From Paraliobacillus quinghaiensis (lineage in GTDB: Bacteria > Bacillota > Bacilli > Bacillales > Amphibacillaceae): 64,000 bases of DNA. This document shows, one piece after another, positions 36,297 to 46,400 of this stretch (the first letter of the stretch is position 1; each line of letters starts with the position of its first letter). Location of the stretch: assembly GCF_003426025.1 (NCBI RefSeq), contig NZ_QJSH01000005.1, positions 62,001 to 126,000 of the forward strand, given 5' to 3'. The notes beneath the pieces were generated by a model. It was not told the DNA's origin. It made no database searches and saw only the letters and a list, made by a program, of their open reading frames with translations. The translations under genes were made by a program, and so were the position numbers.

Positions 36297-37332
36297 TCCA
36301 CTTGGTTTCTCTGTTTACGTATCAACCTTTGAAAAGCAATTGCCAATGTTAGAAGCGAGTAAAGGAAAGAATAAATTTATTTTTACTTCTCTTCATATTA
36401 CAGAAGAGGTAGAAGATGCGTATGTGGATAAAGTAAAAGCAATGTGCGAATGGTTATATCAACATGACTTTCAAATTATCGCTGATGTTTCATCAGAAAC
36501 ATTAGCGATATTTGAAAAGCAAGATATGCTGACACTTGCGAACGATTTACATGTTTCTGTGCTGCGATTAGATTACGGTTTCAGCAGTCAAGAGATAACT
36601 AAATTTGCAAACCAAATACCAATTGCTTTCAATGCGTCCACCTTAGATCTATCTGCTCCATTTATACTGGAGGGTAACCAGCTATATGCGATGCATAATT
36701 TTTATCCACGACCTGAAACGGGATTAGACTGGGAGCTATTTCAAAAAATAAATCAATCAATCAAACAAACACAAGTTGCGCATGTCATTGCTTTTATACC
36801 AGGTGACCAAGAATTTCGGGGTCCGATTTATGAGGGATTACCTACAGTAGAATCACATCGTGGCTGTCCGCCATATGTAGCTTATCTTGATTTGATCAAA
36901 AACAGTTCAGTTGATCAGGTATTCATTGGTGATGTGAAAATATCATCAAAACAACTTAAACTGATTGAAGACTATCAGTCGGATCAAATCATAAATATTC
37001 CAGTATCACTTACTAGTGATTTCAGATATTTATATGATCAAGTGTATACCATTCGCATTGATTCACCACATGGTTTCATGCGTTTACAAGAATCTAGGGG
37101 TTATGCGAGTCAAGGAGATCCAATCAAAGCACAGCATTGTCTAGAGAGAGACAGAGGGAAAATTACGATCGATAATGAAGCATACAAACGTTATTCTGGT
37201 GAAATACAAATCATGCGTGAAGATTACCAGGAAGATCATCGTGTAAATGTGATTGGTGAAATTAAAGAAGGTTATCTATCTATTATTGATTGTGTAAAGA
37301 ATGGAGATAAAATACGATTTATAGAAGTTTGA
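36289..37332 (+). CDS. mupG: 6-phospho-N-acetylmuramidase MupG (DUF871 family)
   Basis: A 347-aa DUF871 protein: an N-terminal TIM-barrel-like part (LGFSVYVSTFEKQL, HNFYPRPETGLDWELF, IPGDQEFRGPIYEGLPTVESHRG) and a C-terminal cyclophilin-like part. In S. aureus MupG hydrolyses imported MurNAc-6P-GlcNAc into MurNAc-6P and GlcNAc, and is encoded with murQ, murP and murR, exactly the partners present here. This context makes the assignment strong. The ATG overlaps the murP stop, so translation is coupled. Confidence 0.92.
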   Translation: MLNPLGFSVYVSTFEKQLPMLEASKGKNKFIFTSLHITEEVEDAYVDKVKAMCEWLYQHDFQIIADVSSETLAIFEKQDMLTLANDLHVSVLRLDYGFSSQEITKFANQIPIAFNASTLDLSAPFILEGNQLYAMHNFYPRPETGLDWELFQKINQSIKQTQVAHVIAFIPGDQEFRGPIYEGLPTVESHRGCPPYVAYLDLIKNSSVDQVFIGDVKISSKQLKLIEDYQSDQIINIPVSLTSDFRYLYDQVYTIRIDSPHGFMRLQESRGYASQGDPIKAQHCLERDRGKITIDNEAYKRYSGEIQIMREDYQEDHRVNVIGEIKEGYLSIIDCVKNGDKIRFIEV

Positions 37333-37380
37333 TGATGTGATGGAAACATAGTAGATTTTACCCTCAAGAAATATAAATCA

Positions 37381-37423
37381 ATAGACGTAGGACTAATTGT
37401 ATAACGATTAGTCCTACGTCTAT
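37381..37423. terminator. bidirectional terminator between mupG and ykoC
   Basis: A perfect 17-bp inverted repeat (37381-37397 and 37407-37423, ATAGACGTAGGACTAAT and its complement) with a 9-nt loop, between convergent operons. Confidence 0.7.
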
Positions 37424-37526
37424 TACTTCATTATTTATATTAAGGAATAAAATCAATTTTTTTCTAATTCTATTCCTTTCCTTGTCAACGTATCACGGCT
37501 AATCACTGTATAGTGGTTCTTCTCTT

Positions 37527-38315
37527 CTATATTTCCCCAGTGTACCATCTGAAATACCCGATTTGCCAAGCTAATGTAATGAGAGTAACTAGAACGGTAA
37601 GCATCATAATCATAAAAAGCCAGTCTTTAGTTGTAACAGTAAATTGCCTATAAAAGGTACGTTCTCTACTCCCTGTAAAACCTTTTGATTCCATAGCAAT
37701 TGCTGTACGTTCAGCCTTTCGAATTGAACTTGCAAGAAGCGGGACAATAAAACGTTTATATTGATGGACGTTTTCCTTTAGTGTCTTTGCTCGATTAATA
37801 CCTCGTACACGGTGTGCAGATTTGATAAGTACCAGTTCGTCTTTAATCATTGGCAAAAATCTGTATCCTGCAAGTATCCCATAAGCAAGCTTAGGAGGGA
37901 GCTTGCATTGTTGCATTAGACTTAAAATAAAATGCACAACATTTGTTGTTAGAAGAAACAATAAAGATAACGAGGCGAAAGTTAAAATTCTATGTGATAG
38001 AGATAAAGCAGTTTGTATATCCTCTATCGGTATAGTATTTCCAAACAAGGAAACAACTTCAGTTGGGTTGATTGGTTCATTGGCGAACGCTATATTAGTC
38101 CAAAACATCCCAGCAGCAAAAATAAAAAATGGTGAAAAATAAAGTAAATATTTTTTAATATTAACCTTAGCTACAAAAATAGTAAGAATCCAAATCCAAA
38201 CTAGAAAGAGAAATGGTGTAATAGGATCAAATACCATTGTCAAAAGTAGAACACTTAAAATAACTGTTATTGCTTTTATACTTGGATTTAAATTATGAAT
38301 ATACATAGGAAACAT
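37527..38315 (-). CDS. ykoC: ECF transporter transmembrane T component
   Basis: A 262-aa EcfT-type coupling protein with about six membrane helices and the two cytoplasmic Ala-Arg-Gly-type motifs: SAHRVRGI in the middle and ERTAIAMESKGF near residue 210, which grip the ATPase. It overlaps the ATPase gene by 23 nt and ends the TPP-riboswitch operon. In B. subtilis the equivalent YkoC works with YkoDE and YkoF to import the thiamine precursor HMP. Confidence 0.92.
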   Translation of the reverse strand: MFPMYIHNLNPSIKAITVILSVLLLTMVFDPITPFLFLVWIWILTIFVAKVNIKKYLLYFSPFFIFAAGMFWTNIAFANEPINPTEVVSLFGNTIPIEDIQTALSLSHRILTFASLSLLFLLTTNVVHFILSLMQQCKLPPKLAYGILAGYRFLPMIKDELVLIKSAHRVRGINRAKTLKENVHQYKRFIVPLLASSIRKAERTAIAMESKGFTGSRERTFYRQFTVTTKDWLFMIMMLTVLVTLITLAWQIGYFRWYTGEI

Positions 38316-39960
38316 CCTTTTGCTTTCGTTGCTCTAATTTGACTTGAATAGGTAATTCAAGCTGCCATTTTTTTAATTGTTCACTTGGGACTTCCCATAG
38401 CTGTTTTGGACTGGTATCGAGTGCGATTTTTCCATCTTCCATAACAACCACACGATCTGCATATTGTTGTACAAGTTCCATATCGTGCGTAATCATTACA
38501 ATGGTTGTTCCCGTTTCATTCCGTTCTTTCAATAGAGATAAAAGTTGTTTGGTTGAGTTAGCATCTTGACCAAATGTTGGTTCATCAAGTATCAATATGG
38601 ATTGGTTATCGACAATCATAGTTGCAACACTTAATCTTCTTTTTTGACCCTGACTAAGTGTATAGGGATGACTCTCCTCAAACCCAGTTAATTGACATTG
38701 TTGTAATATTGTAGTGACTTGATGGTTAATGTCTTCTTCATGTAAGCCTCGTACTCGTAAACTAAATGCAACCTCATCGTATACTGAATCAGTAATAAAT
38801 TGATGTTCTGGATTTTGAAAAACATAACCAATTTTTGTTCTTAAGTCTCTTTCCTTCCATTCATTCAGACTTTTTTCATAAAGATGAATAGCCCCCTTGT
38901 TAGGCTTCTCTATTCCAGCAATTAGTTTTGAAAGTGAGGATTTTCCACTACCATTCGCTCCTAAAATCGTTATGAATTCACCTTCATATAGGTTTATATC
39001 AATCTCATTTATAATAGTTGTGCTTTTTTTAGTCCAGATTAGTTCTTCTGCTTTTAATGCTAACTGTGTGCTACGCCTATTAATATGGGCTAAAAAGATG
39101 TTATTAGGTAAAGGGTAGGAAGCAAGTTCATCAACTGTTAAGGGTAAATTATCAAAGGTGTGATCCAGTTGTTTTTCTATTTCCAATGCAATTCTGGTGG
39201 GAGTGGGAATCCAAATACCTTGTTGTTCTAGAGTGTGACGATGCACATTAACACCATCTCTTAAGTTCCCATTATAAAAAACCTGCCCCTTATTGTTTAA
39301 CATCAAACAACGGTCAATTAGTGATATCCAGCCATCTAATTGGTGTTCAATAATGATAAGTGAAAAGTTTTTTTGCTGTTGCAGTTGGTGGATTGTTTTA
39401 ATAAATTCAAGGGATGCCACCGGGTCTAAATTAGCTGTAGGCTCATCCAATACAAGAATGTCTGGCTCCATCGCGAGAATACAGGCTAAGGCTAGTTTTT
39501 GTTTTTGCCCGCCTGATAGTGTTGTAATCTTTCTTGTCTTGTATGCTGTCATATTGATTAGATCTAGTACACTGTCAATGATATTCTCCATCTCAGAAGG
39601 TAAGATCCCCTTATTTTCAAGACCAAATGCAATTTCATCTTCAACCGTAAACATACAGAACTGTGTTTCTGGATCTTGGAATACAACGCCTACAGAATGA
39701 GAAACTTCCCCATGAGAATATTCGTGAATGCTTTTAGTTTTAATAAAAACGTCACCTGTTAATTCACCGTCTAACTCTCTTGGGTAGAGGCCATTCAAGC
39801 AGTGTGTTAAGGTGCTTTTTCCACAGCCACTAGGGCCAAGGATTAACAGGTTTTCCTCGGCTTTTAGTTCAAAGTTAATATCATCTAATACCGGCTTTTC
39901 TGGGTAATCTTCAAAAGATAACGTTAAATGATCAACTTTAATGACGGCTGTTTGACTCAT
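38293..39960 (-). CDS. ykoD: ECF transporter duplicated ATPase
   Basis: A 555-aa protein that is two ABC ATPases in tandem, replacing the usual EcfA/EcfA' pair. Half 1 has Walker A GPSGCGKST, signature LSGGQKQKLALA and Walker B DILVLDEPTANLDP. Half 2 has GANGSGKSS, LSQGQKRRLSVA and ILILDEPTFGQD. All catalytic motifs are present in both halves; the second signature is LSQGQ. The start overlaps ykoE by 4 nt (ATGA). It powers precursor uptake through YkoC and YkoE. Confidence 0.95.
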   Translation of the reverse strand: MSQTAVIKVDHLTLSFEDYPEKPVLDDINFELKAEENLLILGPSGCGKSTLTHCLNGLYPRELDGELTGDVFIKTKSIHEYSHGEVSHSVGVVFQDPETQFCMFTVEDEIAFGLENKGILPSEMENIIDSVLDLINMTAYKTRKITTLSGGQKQKLALACILAMEPDILVLDEPTANLDPVASLEFIKTIHQLQQQKNFSLIIIEHQLDGWISLIDRCLMLNNKGQVFYNGNLRDGVNVHRHTLEQQGIWIPTPTRIALEIEKQLDHTFDNLPLTVDELASYPLPNNIFLAHINRRSTQLALKAEELIWTKKSTTIINEIDINLYEGEFITILGANGSGKSSLSKLIAGIEKPNKGAIHLYEKSLNEWKERDLRTKIGYVFQNPEHQFITDSVYDEVAFSLRVRGLHEEDINHQVTTILQQCQLTGFEESHPYTLSQGQKRRLSVATMIVDNQSILILDEPTFGQDANSTKQLLSLLKERNETGTTIVMITHDMELVQQYADRVVVMEDGKIALDTSPKQLWEVPSEQLKKWQLELPIQVKLEQRKQKDVSYVYS

Positions 39961-40538
39961 GCGGCTTTTTTTCCTTTTTTGTATTCCTTACCAAGTGCAA
40001 AGCTTGATAATACACCAGTTTTAGCTAAAGCATCACTTATTGCTTTACCAAGCCAACCAGCAATAAGAGCACCACTAATTAAACGGATGACAAACATCGC
40101 TAGAATATAACTAGGTGCAAAGGCAATATAACCACCTTGGAACATTCCCCAAATAAAGCTAGTAACTGCTGACCCCATACCAGCTAACATTAGTACCCAT
40201 AATGCGTAATTTTTCCACTTTGTAGCAGCAAACACTGCTTCTGCTCCAATTCCTTGAATCATTCCAACAAGGATAATGATTGGTCCCAGTGCATTGCCTA
40301 ACATAACTTCAATGGTAGCGGCGATTGTTTCTGATATGAATGCTGCTCCAGGTTTACGAATAATGTAAGCAGCGATAATCGAAACGATAAACCAAATTCC
40401 AAAAATCGGCTCATATCCAATCGGTCCCATGAAACCAACTAATATTCCGCCTAGAGGTAAAAATGCTAGATAAACCACTCCAAAGACAACAGATAATGCT
40501 GCCATAACAATAACTTCTTTTAATCTCCAATTATTCAT
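39957..40538 (-). CDS. ykoE: ECF transporter substrate-specific component YkoE
   Basis: A 193-aa membrane protein with five or six helices, the S component of the thiamine-precursor transporter. It begins MNNWRLKEVIVMAALSVVFG and contains GPIGYEPIFGIWFIVSIIAAYIIRKPGAAF and GMIQGIGAEAVFAATKW, as in YkoE proteins. It overlaps ykoF upstream by 8 nt and ykoD downstream by 4 nt. With its TPP leader the expected substrate is hydroxymethylpyrimidine or a related thiamine fragment. Confidence 0.92.
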   Translation of the reverse strand: MNNWRLKEVIVMAALSVVFGVVYLAFLPLGGILVGFMGPIGYEPIFGIWFIVSIIAAYIIRKPGAAFISETIAATIEVMLGNALGPIIILVGMIQGIGAEAVFAATKWKNYALWVLMLAGMGSAVTSFIWGMFQGGYIAFAPSYILAMFVIRLISGALIAGWLGKAISDALAKTGVLSSFALGKEYKKGKKAA

Positions 40539-41142
40539 TTACTTTACCGCCTTTCGGTGAAGGACTATTTGCTGACATAGATACAGTCATCACGGTATGA
40601 GAAGAACCGCTCTCTTCCATATCAATAAACACTTTTTCTAATCCGTTAAATATATTGACAACTTCCCCGTCTAATCGAGTGGCATAATGGGTGCCACTAA
40701 CTTCAACACCGTGATCTTTCATTGCTTCAATTTGAGCATAGATTTGATCCATGTACTCACCACCACCTAATGGATACAAAGCAAATTTAGTAGCTGCTTC
40801 TTGCTTGATTGAATCAACTTTTTCTTTATTAAGAACGACATCATCTTCTGCCATAAAAACATCACCTATCGTATCACCTGGACAACCAACTGAGTAAGTT
40901 GCTTCAAATGCAACATGAGCACCTGTCTTAGCGGTATGAAGATAAATAGCCTTTGTCACGTCAAAAATATGAGGGATTCTTCCTCTTACTAATGTGCTAA
41001 CATCGTCCGTCTGCATCCAAACCTTTGATGTATCCACATTTCTAAGTGCTGTTGTAATAATGTTAATAAAATCATCACTCATTGGATGAATAGAAAAACT
41101 ACATCCAGCTATTCGACTACTTCCACAAACAAACTTCCCCAT
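40531..41142 (-). CDS. ykoF: thiamine/HMP-binding protein YkoF
   Basis: About 203 aa from ATG 41142, chosen over an upstream in-frame codon because AAGGAGGAG is 8 nt away. It has the YkoF fold: two ACT-like ferredoxin repeats starting GSSRIAGCSFSIHPMSDDFI and LYPLGGGEYMDQIYAQIEAM. YkoF of B. subtilis binds thiamine and its pyrimidine moiety in the cytoplasm and is co-transcribed with ykoEDC under a TPP riboswitch, the same arrangement as here. It is probably a carrier or receptor for the imported precursor. Confidence 0.93.
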   Translation of the reverse strand: MGKFVCGSSRIAGCSFSIHPMSDDFINIITTALRNVDTSKVWMQTDDVSTLVRGRIPHIFDVTKAIYLHTAKTGAHVAFEATYSVGCPGDTIGDVFMAEDDVVLNKEKVDSIKQEAATKFALYPLGGGEYMDQIYAQIEAMKDHGVEVSGTHYATRLDGEVVNIFNGLEKVFIDMEESGSSHTVMTVSMSANSPSPKGGKVNE

Positions 41143-41165
41143 AAATATTCTCCTCCTTGTAATAT

Positions 41166-41195
41166 AAAAAAGCTGCACTCCCGTAGGAATGCAGC
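41166..41195 (-). terminator. terminator of the TPP riboswitch
   Basis: On the minus strand GCTGCATTCC and GGGAGTGCAGC pair around TAC, followed by TTTTTT, between aptamer and ykoF. It is expected to form when TPP is bound, stopping the operon. Confidence 0.9.
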
Positions 41196-41236
41196 CAAAA
41201 TTTATGTATCAAAATAAAAATTCATAAACTATTCGA

Positions 41237-41331
41237 CTGCACTTCCCCACGCTAGTATTATCTAGATCGGGTTCAAAGGGTCAGAACAATATAGTTCCTC
41301 TCAGCCATTTTTCGGCTCCCCTAGTGCAACT
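41237..41331 (-). ncRNA. TPP (THI-element) riboswitch
   Basis: Read on the minus strand: TGCACTAGGGGAGCC, GGCTGAGAG, then TGACCCTTTGAACCCGATC and TAGATAATACTAGCG, closing with GGGGAAGTGCA. This is the full TPP consensus including the CUGAGA and ACCU-like loops, with P1 formed by TGCACT/AGTGCA. It controls ykoFEDC. Confidence 0.97.
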
Positions 41332-41431
41332 TTAATATGTAATTATATTCTACATCATCGTAAACGAATATTATAAACTTGTAAAGGTTTATTTTGGTAC
41401 TTTTTTAAATAATTAAGTGGATTTAAAAAAG

Positions 41432-41515
41432 AGAGAAAAACTTAAACAGACAGCTCTCCTCTCCTGTGATCATCACGCCGTCTATGGTATAGTTTAATGG
41501 TATCAACAGAAAAGT
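41432..41515 (-). pseudogene. deletion-derived relic of a second dus locus
   Basis: Three patches occur in the same order as at the intact dus locus. The first is the terminator-like AAAGAGAGAAAA with CTCTCCTCTC (as 31263-31290). The second, at 41479-41493, shares ACGCCGTCTAT with the dus interior (31649-31662). The third is TTTAATGGTATCAACAGAAA and 3 more bases at 41493-41515, identical to 32436-32458 upstream of dus. Most of the gene between the patches is missing. The rest of 41335-41631 is AT-rich and holds nothing else I can support. Confidence 0.6.
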
Positions 41516-41631
41516 AAAAGGGCATAATTTGATTTTCGTGTAGCTGATTAAAGTAAAGTGGAATTATATGCTGATTTGCTTTTATATTTTGTGATTTTTA
41601 CAAATATAACCAAGTGAAAATTGTTGAATTA

Positions 41632-42084
41632 TTAAATAGAAAAATTGTGAAAAGTTCCCCAATTTTCTTGTCTAGCAAACTGAGGATGGACAGACATAAA
41701 GTTAACTATTATTGATGCTTTATCAAGATTAGGATGTGTATCGAATAAAAAACTATCACCATATCGAATAGCTTTTAATGCAAGTGGTAATTCACGTCTA
41801 AATATTTCATTACGTTTTTCAGATTCCTCATGCGTATATTCTCCTTGATCTATATACAAATAAACACAATAGTATAAGGAACTACCATTCAATTTCCATT
41901 CACCTAATACTTCATCTCTCATAGGGTTAATTTTATGCCAGGCAAAATGAACTCCAATTGTTAAAAATAACTCTCCAGTTAAATCAGAATGAGTTAGTGT
42001 GTAACGCCTAGAGATAACAGGGTTTGTTGCAGTAACACCATCCATGTATTCCACAAATAGTTTGTTTGGATTAAATTTGCTCAA
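41632..42084 (-). CDS. staygreen-domain protein
   Basis: A 150-aa protein from TTG 42084, with TTGGAGG 7 nt upstream. It shows the pattern of the staygreen family: FNPNKLFVEYMDGVTATNPV, SRRYTLTHSDLTGELFLTIG, INPMRDEVLGEW and, near the end, FDTHPNLDKASIIVNF. The plant members are magnesium dechelatases in chlorophyll breakdown. Bacterial homologues occur in non-photosynthetic Bacillota with unknown substrate, and some dechelate chlorophyllide in vitro. No tetrapyrrole genes are near. Function here is open; family assignment is from memory of the motif order. Confidence 0.8.
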   Translation of the reverse strand: MSKFNPNKLFVEYMDGVTATNPVISRRYTLTHSDLTGELFLTIGVHFAWHKINPMRDEVLGEWKLNGSSLYYCVYLYIDQGEYTHEESEKRNEIFRRELPLALKAIRYGDSFLFDTHPNLDKASIIVNFMSVHPQFARQENWGTFHNFSI

Positions 42085-42098
42085 GTAATAACCTCCAA

Positions 42099-42377
42099 TT
42101 ATTGTTTTTTCTGATCATTATGCGAACTTTCAATGATTAATTCATAATATATTAGCCATGAGTCAATAAGGTGATATTTTTTCGGGTTTATCTTGAGAAT
42201 TCTGAAAAATTCTCTTACAAGTAAATGAAGGCAAATGGTAAAGAGAAAGTAACGGTTGTCTTCCTTTAATTCCACATTACAATTTAGCTTTGTTATCTTT
42301 TCGTAATATGTATAACCTTGAAAGATAATTTCCAAATTCAAATGTATTAGAAGACGGTTTTTAATTATATAAATCAA
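42099..42377 (-). CDS. doubtful 92-aa hypothetical protein
   Basis: An open frame directly upstream of the staygreen gene, ending 14 bp before its TTG start. It begins at a TTG without a visible ribosome site. The sequence (FLFTICLHLLVREFFRILKINPKKYHLIDSWLIYYE) is rich in aromatic and hydrophobic residues, as chance frames in AT-rich DNA often are. No family is recognised. It may be a small membrane-associated protein or spurious. The region also holds the promoter of the divergent gene at 42453. Confidence 0.25.
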   Translation of the reverse strand: MIYIIKNRLLIHLNLEIIFQGYTYYEKITKLNCNVELKEDNRYFLFTICLHLLVREFFRILKINPKKYHLIDSWLIYYELIIESSHNDQKKQ

Positions 42378-42452
42378 TTCATGTTAAATTCTGTTAAAAT
42401 GTTAGTATAGAAATTTAAAAATTGACAATCAGACGAAACTAGGAGTGATTCT

Positions 42453-43349
42453 ATGAAAACTAGTAATAAGATCAAATTCCTTTCTACAACAGCACTATCT
42501 AAAGAATTAAAAATGAATGTGAAAGAAGTATTTCAGATTTTGCTTAATGATGGATTAATTAAACGAATAGACGATAACTGGGTTTTGACTGAAAAAGGTG
42601 AAAAATTAGGAGGAACATTAAAGAAACATCCGAGAGCAGGCGAATACATTGCGTGGAATGAGAGCATCAGGGATAACAAGATATTTACATCTACTAATAC
42701 CGAGGTGCTGTTAAACGCTACCGCATTAAGTAATCACTTTGGTGTGTCTAAACTTAAAATGAACCCCATTCTGTCAGAGTTAGGTTTTGTTCAAAAAGCT
42801 ATAAAAGGATGGACAGTTACAAAACTTGGGCTAAGTATTGGTGGGAAACAATTAGAATATGATAAAACTGGAGTACCTTATGTAAACTGGCCGGAAAGTA
42901 TTTTACATAATAAAAGATTAGTAGAAACCATGAATGAGTTACAGGGAAATGAACCTGAAGAAAACAAAACATCTGATACAGGGAATTCCTTAGGTTTTAG
43001 AGATAAATTTGAGGCTAAACATAGATCAGCAGATGGTCACTATGTCAGGTCAAGAGCTGAAATGCTAATTGACAATTGGTTATACATGTCTGAAATTGTC
43101 CATGCTTATGAAAGGAAATTACCAGTCGAAGAAGATGTTTATACTGATTTTTATTTACCTGTTGGAAAAGTGTACATAGAGTATTGGGGGTTAGAAAACG
43201 ATCCTAGATATGCAGCCAGAAAACAAGAAAAGTTAAAAATTTATGAAAAGTATGGGTTTAACTTAATTGAGTTACAGGACGCTGACATTCAGAACTTGGA
43301 TGATATATTACCTAAGAAGTTGCTGAAGTTTGGAATTCAAGCGTATTAG
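42453..43349 (+). CDS. predicted PD-(D/E)XK-like nuclease with duplicated helix-turn-helix modules
   Basis: A 298-aa protein. Two N-terminal copies of a KilAC/antirepressor-like wing helix (about 8-55: LSTTALSKELKMNVKEVFQIL, and 84-134: LNATALSNHFGVSKLKM) precede a C-terminal fold reminiscent of DUF559/Vsr-type nucleases. In that fold E203 (RSRAEMLIDNWLY), D232 (TDFYLP) and E243 (YIEYWG) line up with a restriction-endonuclease core. The usual E-x-K lysine is absent at that spot and a later lysine (KQEKLKIYEKYG) may substitute. It lies 79 bp upstream of a PLD-helicase gene on the same strand. Nuclease activity is inferred, not shown. Confidence 0.6.
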   Translation: MKTSNKIKFLSTTALSKELKMNVKEVFQILLNDGLIKRIDDNWVLTEKGEKLGGTLKKHPRAGEYIAWNESIRDNKIFTSTNTEVLLNATALSNHFGVSKLKMNPILSELGFVQKAIKGWTVTKLGLSIGGKQLEYDKTGVPYVNWPESILHNKRLVETMNELQGNEPEENKTSDTGNSLGFRDKFEAKHRSADGHYVRSRAEMLIDNWLYMSEIVHAYERKLPVEEDVYTDFYLPVGKVYIEYWGLENDPRYAARKQEKLKIYEKYGFNLIELQDADIQNLDDILPKKLLKFGIQAY

Positions 43350-43428
43350 ATGATGACAATAAATGATAATATAAGAAGTATGAGTCGATGGCACAATTAG
43401 GTTTAAACTATTAAAATGAGGTGAACTC

Positions 43429-46400
43429 ATGCCAAATCAAGGTATCTATGAAGAAATAGTCTCCAAACACCTAAAATCTCAACTAGAACTGCTAAAAAAA
43501 GAAGATTTCGAGATTACCAAAGAATCACTAGATGTAGAAGAAGCTAGAAAAGCACTATCCACTTACATATCAGCGATCACAAGGAAAGCTCTTAAATATG
43601 TTAGGGATAATGAAACTAACGACAAGAAAGCACTGCTTGACCAAATTGAGACATGCAATACTATTATAGACACCTTAAGTAAGCGTTTAGATTTTGAAGA
43701 GTTTAGTAGATTACAAATTGAAGAAGAAGGTGAAGTTTTAACTTCTATTTATTCTAAGATAAATAGTGTGCGAAGTGTTAAGAAGGAGAAGATAATTAGG
43801 CCTGTTACTTCTATTGCAGAAAGCTCCTTATTTACTGGTTCTACTGTTGAGCCAGATATGTTAAGTGAACTTAAGAAGGAGATAATGTCTACCGATGAAA
43901 TAGATTTCCTTGTTTCTTTTATTAAGTGGAGTGGGATCAGAATAATTTTCGATGAGCTTCAATCTTTTACAGAAAAAGGAGGAAGGCTTCGGGTTATTAC
44001 AACCTCCTATATGGAGGCAACTGACTACAAAGCAGTTATGGAACTTAGTAAACTAGCAAACACAGAAATTAAAATCTCCTATGATGTCAAACGAACTCGT
44101 TTACATGCAAAGGCTTATATGTTTAAACGATTAACTGGATTTACTACTGCATATATAGGTTCTTCTAATTTATCTAATCCTGCTTTAACTTCAGGATTAG
44201 AGTGGAATTTGAAAGTTACAGAAAAAGATTCGTTTGATATTGTGAAGAAATTTGATGCAACTTTTGAAAGCTATTGGAATGACGGAGAATTTCATTCGTT
44301 TGATCCAGAAAAAGAAGATGATAAAGAACAATTATTCCAAGCATTACAGAAAAAAGAGCAACAAGAAAATGATATTCATTTTAATTTTGATATCCAACCC
44401 TATTACTATCAAAAAGAAATGCTAGAAAATCTCCAAGCAGAAAGAGAAGTATTTGGTCGTTACAAGAATTTACTTGTTGCTGCAACCGGAGTAGGGAAGA
44501 CGGTGATTTCAGCTTTTGATTATCGAAGGTATCGTAAGCAGAATGGAAATAGGGCGCGATTACTTTTTGTTGCGCATAGAGAAGAAATCTTAAAGCAAAG
44601 CAGGGATACATTCCGAGCAATCCTTAAGGACTTTAACTTTGGTGATATGCTTGTAGGTGGAAGTAAACCGACTGCAATAGACCATTTATTTGTCAGCATA
44701 CAAAGCTTTAATAGCATGAAATTAAATGAAAAGTTATCAAGCGATTTTTATGATTTTATTATTATTGATGAATTTCACCATGCTGCAGCTAACTCCTATC
44801 AACAGTTGTTAAGTCACTTTGTTCCTAAGGTGTTATTAGGCTTAACGGCAACACCAGAACGGATGGATGGACAAGATGTACTTTCTTATTTTGAAGGACA
44901 AATAGCATCCGAAATGAGGTTAACGGAAGCCATCAATAGAAAACTGTTAAGTCCATTCCAGTATTTTTGTGTAAGTGATACAGTGGACTTGTCTAATCTA
45001 AGATGGCGAGGAAAGGGTTATGATTTAAAAGAGCTAGAAAATGTTTATACTACCGATAAAATTCGAAGTAATCAAATTGTGAAAAGTTTATATCGGTATG
45101 TCACAGATATCGATGAAGTCAAAGGATTAGGTTTTTGTGCAGGAGTAGAGCATGCTATCTACATGGCAAGCTACTTTAATGGACGCGGGATTGCTTCCAT
45201 TGCGTTACACGGAGAGTCTGATAAAGAGACAAGAGACTCAGCAAAAAACGCACTTCTTAAAGGTGAGATTAAATTTATCTTTGTCGCGGATCTTTATAAT
45301 GAAGGTATTGATATTCCTGATGTTAACACGATTTTATTCTTGCGTCCTACCGAAAGTTTAACCGTATTTTTGCAACAGTTAGGAAGAGGATTACGGCTAG
45401 CTGAAGACAAAGAGTGTTTAACAGTTTTAGATTTTGTTGGACAAGCTCATAAAAATTATAGCTTTGAAGAGAAATTTCGTGCATTAATTGGAAAAACAAA
45501 GTATTCAATCAAACATTATGTTGACGAAGGGTTTTCCAATTTACCTAAAGGAAGCTTTATTCAATTGGAGAAGCAAGCGAAAGAATATATTTTGCGAAAT
45601 ATAAAAGCGGCTACTAATACGATTACCAACCTGCGAGCTAAAATGAAATATTTTGAACAAGATACAGGCCTTCCACTAACCTTTAATAATTTTTTAACCC
45701 ATCACCATTTATCCGTGTATGATTTTTACGGAAAAGGTGGAGATCGTACTTTTCAACGAATGATGGTCGATGTAGGACTTGCAGATGATTTTGACTGTAC
45801 AGATGAAACCATGATTACAAAAAGGTTGCCTAGATTATTTCACCTTAACTCCAAGAAGACAATAGAATTTTTTATTGGTTATGTGAAAAACACGACAGCT
45901 GTTACGAATGAGGAAGAGCGTATAATGAGGAATATGTTTTATTATACCTTTTACCAAAAGGAACCAGCTAAAGAAGGGCTTTTATCTGTTGATGATGGGT
46001 TAGCTAAAGTGTTAGGTCATGACCGGATGAGAAATGAAATCCTTAATTTATTGGAATATCAGTATAACTCAATAAGGAATCTTGAGATTGATCATGATTT
46101 AAGTTTTGTTACACCATTAACAGTTCATGCTACGTATAATAGAGATCAAATTATGGCGTCATTAGATTACTTTAACGAAGAAAATTCTCCTGAATTTAGA
46201 GAAGGAGTAAAACATCTTCAAGAAAAGAATTTGGATATATTCTTTATCACGCTTAATAAATCAGAGAAAGATTTTTCGTCTTCGACTTTATATGAAGACT
46301 ATGCAATAAATGAAAGGCGATTCCATTGGCAGTCACAGAGCACATTGTCGGAATCGAGCCCGACTGCTAAAAGATACATTCATCATAGGGAGAATGGCCA

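Noticed and set aside
39293-39700. 135-codon plus-strand frame inside ykoD
   Set aside because: Antisense to two intact ABC ATPase motifs; low-complexity Ser/Ile-rich product.
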